A DNA stretch of 25,732 nucleotides from Chitinophagaceae bacterium (GTDB lineage Bacteria; Bacteroidota; Bacteroidia; Chitinophagales; Chitinophagaceae). The notes below the pieces were generated by a model. That model made no database searches and was not told the origin of the DNA. It saw only the letters and a list, made by a program, of their open reading frames with translations. Of the stretch, positions 20,981 to 25,732 are shown one piece after another. The position numbers and the translations under genes are program-made. How positions within the stretch are numbered: position 1 is the stretch's first letter; each line of letters opens with the position of its first letter. The stretch is from assembly GCA_016710745.1 (NCBI GenBank), contig JADJVB010000007.1:1-25732 (forward strand), written 5' to 3'.

Positions 20981-21910
20981 ATGGAAACAGTCTTGATCAC
21001 GGGTGGAACAAGCATGGTGGGCACCCGGTTAACAAATGTACTGCTAACGGGGATATAAAGTAATTGTACTGAGCAGGAGCCATCTCAAAACAGGTCAAAA
21101 AATTTAAGCTATGCGCTTTGGGATGTAAAAAAGGGAAATTGATATGGCGGCCGTTGGGGCAGCCGATCATCTTATTCACTGGCGGGGGCCGGTGTGGTTG
21201 ATAAAAAATGGACCCCGGCCTATAAAAAAAGGAGATCATGGAAAGCCGTACCGAAAGCGCCCGCCTGCTGATCGATGCCTTAAAAAAATAACGATCATCA
21301 TCCCAATAAAATAAAAACAGTGGTTAGTGCCAGTGCCATAGGCTGGTATGGAGCAGATAAGGATCCCGTAAAATCATTCAACGAAACCGACGAATCCAGC
21401 CCCGATTTTCTGGGAACTACCTGTAAACTATGGGAAAAAAGTATGGAGCCGGTAACCTGGCTGGGTAAGCGGTTGGTTACATTGCGTATCGGTATTGTAT
21501 TGAGCAATGACGGAGGTGCCACGGCCCGAATTCAAGAAACCGCTTCGTTTTGGATTGGCAACTATTTTAGGCACCGGCAAACGAAATCATCAGCTGGATA
21601 CATATTGACGACCTGTGCAACCTGTTTATTGCCGCCATTGAAAATGAAAAAATGCAGGGCGTTTATAGTGCGGTAGCACCGCAACCGGTTAGCAACAAAA
21701 CATTGATGTTAACATTGGCAAAAATGATGCATGGAAATTTTATATCCCCATACCCGTTCCGGCATTTGTTTTAAAACTCATGATGGGCCAACGGAGTATT
21801 GAAGTGCTGAAGAGTACCCGGGGTTAGTGCAGAAAAGATAACGGCCACGGGTTTTACATTTGTGTATGAAACCATTGATGCCGCATTGGCCAATCTGGTA
21901 AAAAAAATAA
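20981..21910 (+). CDS. TIGR01777 family SDR epimerase-like protein (many frameshifts)
   Basis: METVLITGGTSMVGTRLTNV is an N-terminal Rossmann fold with a GGTSMVG nucleotide-binding loop, close to the usual G-x-x-G-x-x-G. Restored pieces continue YKVIVLSRS, HLAGAGVVDKKWT, RTESARLLIDAL, VVSASAIGWYGAD (matching the S-x-x-x-Y-G region), FNETDESSP, TLRIGIVLSNDGGA, ISWIHIDDLCNLFIAAIEN and GVYSAVAPQPVSNKTLM. The order fits TIGR01777/YfcH proteins with the C-terminal DUF1731 part (SIEVLKSTRVSAEKITATGF). The end is taken at TAA 21908-21910 after correcting an A-run; uncorrected frames read on. The restored length is about 305 residues. The substrate is unknown. It converges on the ABC permease with almost no gap. 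Confidence 0.85.
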
Positions 21911-21911
21911 A

Positions 21912-22745
21912 CTACAGATCTGATTTTAATATCCTATTTCGGCTCCACAAATAAAACACGATAACATATACCAGGGCAAATGCCAACACAAGCATGTTAT
22001 AATCTGTTGGTAAAACCGATTTTGCCATTCCACGGAACTGCTCAAATGGCAGAAGTGAGCAACCCGTCGGATGCGTTCATGGGTAAATAATTACCAATAT
22101 TTCCCGAGGTCGAAGGGTTACTGTCTTTTTTCAGTTTAATAGCCAAAAGAATAACAGGAGCGAAACGCCGTTTTCGAAAATTGTATAGATGAAGAACAGC
22201 GCAATGGCCACGCCCGACTTTTTAGTAACAGTATTGAAATCAAAATGGCACCAGGTTATAGGTTAACGCTTTTAAAAAAAAGTAACCCACATTCGCGAAG
22301 CAATTTACTGAAAAAGCCGTGCCCGAGAACGCACCAAAAAGCAAAGCCGTTAACACGATCACCCAGGGTACTGGCGAAGCGCAAAAACGAGGGCCAGACC
22401 AAGTTTTACTTTTAAAATTCAAAACGACTCCAGCCATCAATTATATTCGCCGGTGTGTTTTGTAACTGTATTCGTTTGAGATCAGGATCACCATCAATAA
22501 GGCCAGCAGCATTAAAAAATAACCGCCGTAATAGCTCACGGTTTTCCAAACGGCATCGAAAATCGAAAGGGGCGAAAATAATAATTGGAGATCCTTCTAC
22601 TTTGTCAATAACATTCTTCTTAAAGGCATACACAATATAATTGGTGGAAAGCCAAAGCACCCCCGGGGCGAAAAACGATGATAATAAAATAAAACAGGTA
22701 TAACTTTTTATTTAAAGCCACTCCAATTTTTAACAGGTTGATCAT
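21912..22745 (-). CDS. ABC-2 type transporter permease (many frameshifts)
   Basis: The restored N terminus is MINLLKIEWLKIKSYTCFIL, with a first membrane segment through SSFFAPGVLWLSTNYIVYAF. Later pieces are ILMLLALLMVI, EYSYKTHRR followed by IIDGWSRFEF, PWVIVLTALLFGAFSGTAF and the final segment MLVLAFALVYVIVFYLWSR ending NRILKSDL. The I-E-W-L-K start and the E-Y-x-Y-K-T-H-R plus I-I-D-G-W-S-R block are typical of ABC-2 permeases in Bacteroidota. The restored length is about 278 residues. It follows the ATPase gene by 37 bp on the same strand, so the two form an exporter. The cargo cannot be told from the sequence. Confidence 0.75.
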
Positions 22746-22782
22746 TTTAAAAAATATAATGGTAAATAATTTTATTTTCGCT

Positions 22783-23718
22783 TTAGTTTCCGGTAATTTC
22801 GGGAACATGGTGGTTTCCAGTGACTTTCTTTTTACGTTCAGTTTATTGAGCACGATCCCTTTTTCAAAACAAAAACGATTGAGTAATTCACTCGGTTATT
22901 TTTCCGATACCAACAAGCTCCAACTCATTTCGGCTTCCGTTATCGAGCTAACGCCATCCATTTTCTGTAAAATATTTTTAGTGCACGGTTATCACCGCAC
23001 CAACCACAATCGAAATCCGGGTTATTGTTTCTGCGCCTGTGTTGCCCAGAGTTCGGCAACCAGGACCCACGGTTTTCAGCACACCTTTCTGGATGATGGC
23101 AACATGGGTGCACACTTTTCCACTTCATCAGGATATGGCTCGCCATGATGATGGTTTTACCGCGCGCTTTTGTATAAGTTTGATCAATTCCCTGATCTCG
23201 CTTAATGCCAGCCGGATCGAGGTCCATTGGTTTAGTTCGTCAAAAAAACCGAGGATATATCGGGGTCGCCAAGCAAAGCTGAGGCAATGGCGAGCGTTGT
23301 TTCATACCCAGTGAATAGTCTGTTGTTAATTTTACACGAATCCTTACGTTCATACAGGTTTACTATTTTTCAATGCTTTGTCAATGTCGGCTTCTCCTAC
23401 CTTTGATCTTGGCGGCGATCTGCGGGTTTTCAGCACTGAGATAATGGTAAAATTAGATTGTTTCGAGCAGGGTTCCGATCCTTTTGCGCCAGATCGTTTG
23501 CCGCCATTCCCTCACCGGACCAAGTATAAGTTCCACTTCCGGGCCCGAAGTATTTTTTTTAATCCATCACGATTCCCAATAACGTCGTTTTTACCACTAC
23601 CGTTGGGTCCCAAACAGAATGCCAAAAACGGTCTTTGCCGTACGGTAAACTTACATTATCAATGCCTTTACCGTTCGATAATTTTTGACGAGGTTATTAA
23701 TGCTTAAGAGTAAGCCAT
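22783..23718 (-). CDS. ABC transporter ATP-binding protein (many frameshifts)
   Basis: ATPase subunit partnered with the downstream permease. Restored pieces: LLSINNLVKNYRTVKAL at the N terminus, Walker A FGPNGSGKTT (near 23600), LDPAGIKEIREL following the Walker B region, and the H-loop segment GKTIIMASHILDEVEKVC, AIIQKGVLKT. The signature region near 23290 is too broken to read with certainty. The C terminus, after shifting frame, reads NVKRKSLET and ends ITGN at 22783; uncorrected it reads into the permease. The likely start is the ATG at 23718, followed at once by an indel. The subfamily resembles ABC-2 multidrug/gliding-type ATPases, but no substrate can be assigned. Confidence 0.8.
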
Positions 23719-24547
23719 AAATCAAAGTATATAAGCTATGAAAGATAATTTAATTTTGTTAATCCGTATCGAACGAAATGTTTTCGTGCCATACCGACGA
23801 AAGAAAGCCGCAAATCAGGAACAAATCCAATACGTTGAAACAAACTGTGGTTCAGCTGCAGGTCATCCAATGTCTTTTTGCAAAACCTTTTCGAATGCAA
23901 CGGTTTTTACGGTTCCTCCCTTTTTCGCCGGCAGCATGACTACCTCGGGTAATGATATTGATAGGGCGGATCAGCGATTACCCACAGGATACATAATACC
24001 CGGTACGCCCTCCCCTCTTATATCGGGTTTGCGGATGATCGAGGCCGATGGTATGTGTAGGCTCATGTGCCTGCTGCTGTTGTGGAATTATGTCAGGAGA
24101 TTATCAAATTCCCAAAATGGCCACGTGTTGGAATTGATACCATCCAAGCAAAGGGGGGGAAATATTACCATATAGGCGCTCTTCCGATACCGATGATTAT
24201 TGCGTGGATTAGTATTGTCGAAAACAGTTTGCGGAACCGGGAGTGGCAAAAACCTTCCCTGAATGTCAAACTTTACACAGTATTTTTCTTTGAAAACCAA
24301 CCTTCGCTTATCGCCCTCTCGCTTCTGCCCCCTTCCCGAAAACTTTCGATGTCTTTGGCGATCCTGTAAACCGAGGTCATCATTGAAGCCGCGTCGCCGT
24401 AAATGTGTAGGCGGCATGAATGAGGAATGCATAAACCATTGTTGGGTTGGAGTTCAGCTTCGCCCATATTTTAATGATAGTTAGTAACCGTAATTGCACG
24501 GTGAAACGTCAACGCTGGTCCCATGTCATCTTGGTCCGGACCAGGTG
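23719..24547. other. Unresolved region between the ABC ATPase and FadN-like genes, probably broken coding sequence
   Basis: An 829-base gap with no readable gene. On the minus strand a possible start lies near 24467 (MGEAELQPNNGLCIPHS) and short pieces such as SMMTSVYRIAKDIESF and RRLVFKEKYCVKFDIQGRF look protein-like but sit in different frames. Near 23940 another piece reads LPAKKGGTVKTVAFEKVLQK. Plus-strand frames are also open for up to about 145 codons but show no recognisable motif. Neighbouring genes on both sides are minus-strand and heavily indel-damaged, so a minus-strand gene of 200-250 residues is the best guess. I do not recognise the product. Confidence 0.35.
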
Positions 24548-25732
24548 CTAATTCCTCAACGGTTTTCCGGTTTTCAAAATGCTTTGAATCCTTTCAACGT
24601 TTTTCTCGCCGGTTAAACTCAGGAATGCCTCCTTTCCAGATCGAGTAAATATTGTTCGAAGCTACCCGGTGGGTTCGCTGAGGTCGCCGCCCCACATTAC
24701 ATAAGCCAGTTTTTACCTGGATATATGTTTTTGCATCGTGGTCCGGTAAGCATATTTACCGCGCCACATTCCGTGATACCGGCATGCACGCATGGCTGCC
24801 GCATCGAGCGGCCCAATACTTTTATATCGGTACGCTGCACCGGCATTACATATCCATCGTCATATAATTCAATAACGGCCTGTTTGGCTTCGGCTATTCT
24901 GCGGCGGAGGTTCCAGGCATACACTGTCCTGCCCGTGCCTGATTATACACCATCTCTCAAAGCTTCGTGAAAGCCGAGTGGCTACTTTATGCCGTGGCGA
25001 ATGGATAAGAAACGGTTCTGTGAAAGAATCGTTTCCGGCTCTAAATTATGTACTTCCTGCGTCTGACCGCACGCAAAACAAATTCTTTTGGTTCCGCACC
25101 ACCGCCAGGAGATAACACCAATACCCACACTTCCTGCAGGCCGGTATGAGTTTCCTTGCCGCAGAAATGCACTTTATCGGCGTGCAAACTCATTTCGCAT
25201 CCGCCACCCAATGCCAAACCATGAGGCCAGCACAACCGGAATACCCGAATAGCGTACCCGCATCATCGTATTTTGAAACGGGCGGATAGCCCATATCAAT
25301 TTCATCGCATAATCCTGCTCAATGGCCATCATAAAGATCATGGCTACGGTAACCGGCACTAAAATTGGCGCCTTCGTTGGCAATCACCGAAGGCCTTTAT
25401 ATTTTTCTTCGGCGAGGGTGATTGAGCGTTGAATGCTCTTCCAATACTTCGCCGCCAATACTTCCCATTTTGGTGTACCACTCCGGTCAGCGTCTTGGGT
25501 ATTAGGTGCGACAGGCCAGGTACCACACACGGTAGTTTCATTTTTCGAAATTCTTCATTACGATGAAGGCATCAGCCCGGGCATCAGTTTATAGGATTTG
25601 CTGCTTGTCATAGTACATAAACGCTTTCCGTTTTCCACCTTATAAAACGAGCCGGCGCCGCCGGCGCAATCACTTCGTCAGCGAGGGCGCCACCGGGTGT
25701 CGGCTGCCTTCGTAGCCCCGGTTGTTTTGCCA
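24548..25732 (-). CDS. 3-hydroxyacyl-CoA dehydrogenase/enoyl-CoA hydratase, FadN-like (5' part outside window, frameshifted)
   Basis: Bifunctional fatty-acid beta-oxidation enzyme. Only the C-terminal part is present. Restored pieces from the right edge: SITLAEEKYKGLVIANEGAN then FSAGANVAMIFMMAIEQDYD, the crotonase core with its first oxyanion-hole segment; RPFQNTMMRVRYSGIPVVLA; HGLALGGGCEMSLHADKVHF, the second oxyanion-hole segment with Glu; TGLQEVGVGVLSPGGG; and EFVLRA. The tail reads YNLRRRIAEAKQAVIELYDD, GYVMPVQRTDIKVLGRS, YVMCGGDLSEPT and AFLSLTGEK, ending KTGKPLRN at 24548. The order matches FadN/YusL-type proteins, in which the dehydrogenase domain comes first, so the NAD-binding half should lie beyond the window. 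Indels occur roughly every 50-150 bases. Confidence 0.85.

Noticed and set aside
23738..24175. Plus-strand open frame of 145 codons as a real gene
   Set aside because: No recognisable motif or signal. In this indel-rich stretch long open frames are as likely on the non-coding strand, and both neighbours are on the minus strand. Kept only as part of the unresolved region.

Overview
The window looks like a piece of a Bacteroidota genome, most likely family Chitinophagaceae or a close relative. The reasons are a type IX secretion (T9SS) C-terminal sorting domain, DUF4293 and DUF6427 membrane proteins known mainly from Bacteroidota, a Bacteroidota-type UvrA, and two very large secreted proteins built from N-T-A-[VI]-G repeats. 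The taxon is inferred from family resemblance recalled from memory; no search was run.

Nearly every long gene, including uvrA, purQ and dsbD, is interrupted by one-base insertions or deletions, often in homopolymers, and reads on cleanly in another frame. I therefore describe genes as frame-restored units and treat most breaks as probable sequence errors rather than real decay. Disruption gets worse to the right of about 20.5 kb.

Layout. (1) 1-10441, plus strand: a surface/secreted protein locus. It holds the 3' part of a repeat adhesin ending in an S74 intramolecular chaperone domain, a T9SS-exported protein, a small secreted Pro-rich protein and a terminator. A second complete repeat adhesin with a different C-terminal module follows, then a second small secreted Pro/Lys-rich protein and a terminator. 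(2) 10532-10935: DUF4293 membrane protein. (3) 11114-13950, minus: uvrA. (4) 14277-14856, plus: ECF sigma factor, ending at a terminator shared with the convergent dsbD. (5) 14963-20868, minus: dsbD, a stand-alone DsbD N-terminal-domain protein, purQ, a DUF6427 membrane protein, and a conserved secreted protein of unknown function. (6) 20981-21910, plus: a TIGR01777 sugar-epimerase-like protein. (7) 21912-23718, minus: ABC-2 permease and its ATPase. (8) 23719-24547: probably coding but unresolved. (9) 24548-end, minus: a FadN-like beta-oxidation enzyme running off the window.

Functional links. The left 10 kb looks like two related adhesin cassettes, each with a small secreted protein downstream. 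The two DsbD-related genes appear to form a split periplasmic reductant pathway: the N-terminal domain fused to DsbD has lost its two cysteines, while the neighbouring stand-alone copy keeps them. No tRNA, rRNA, CRISPR array, insertion sequence or phage integration site was seen.
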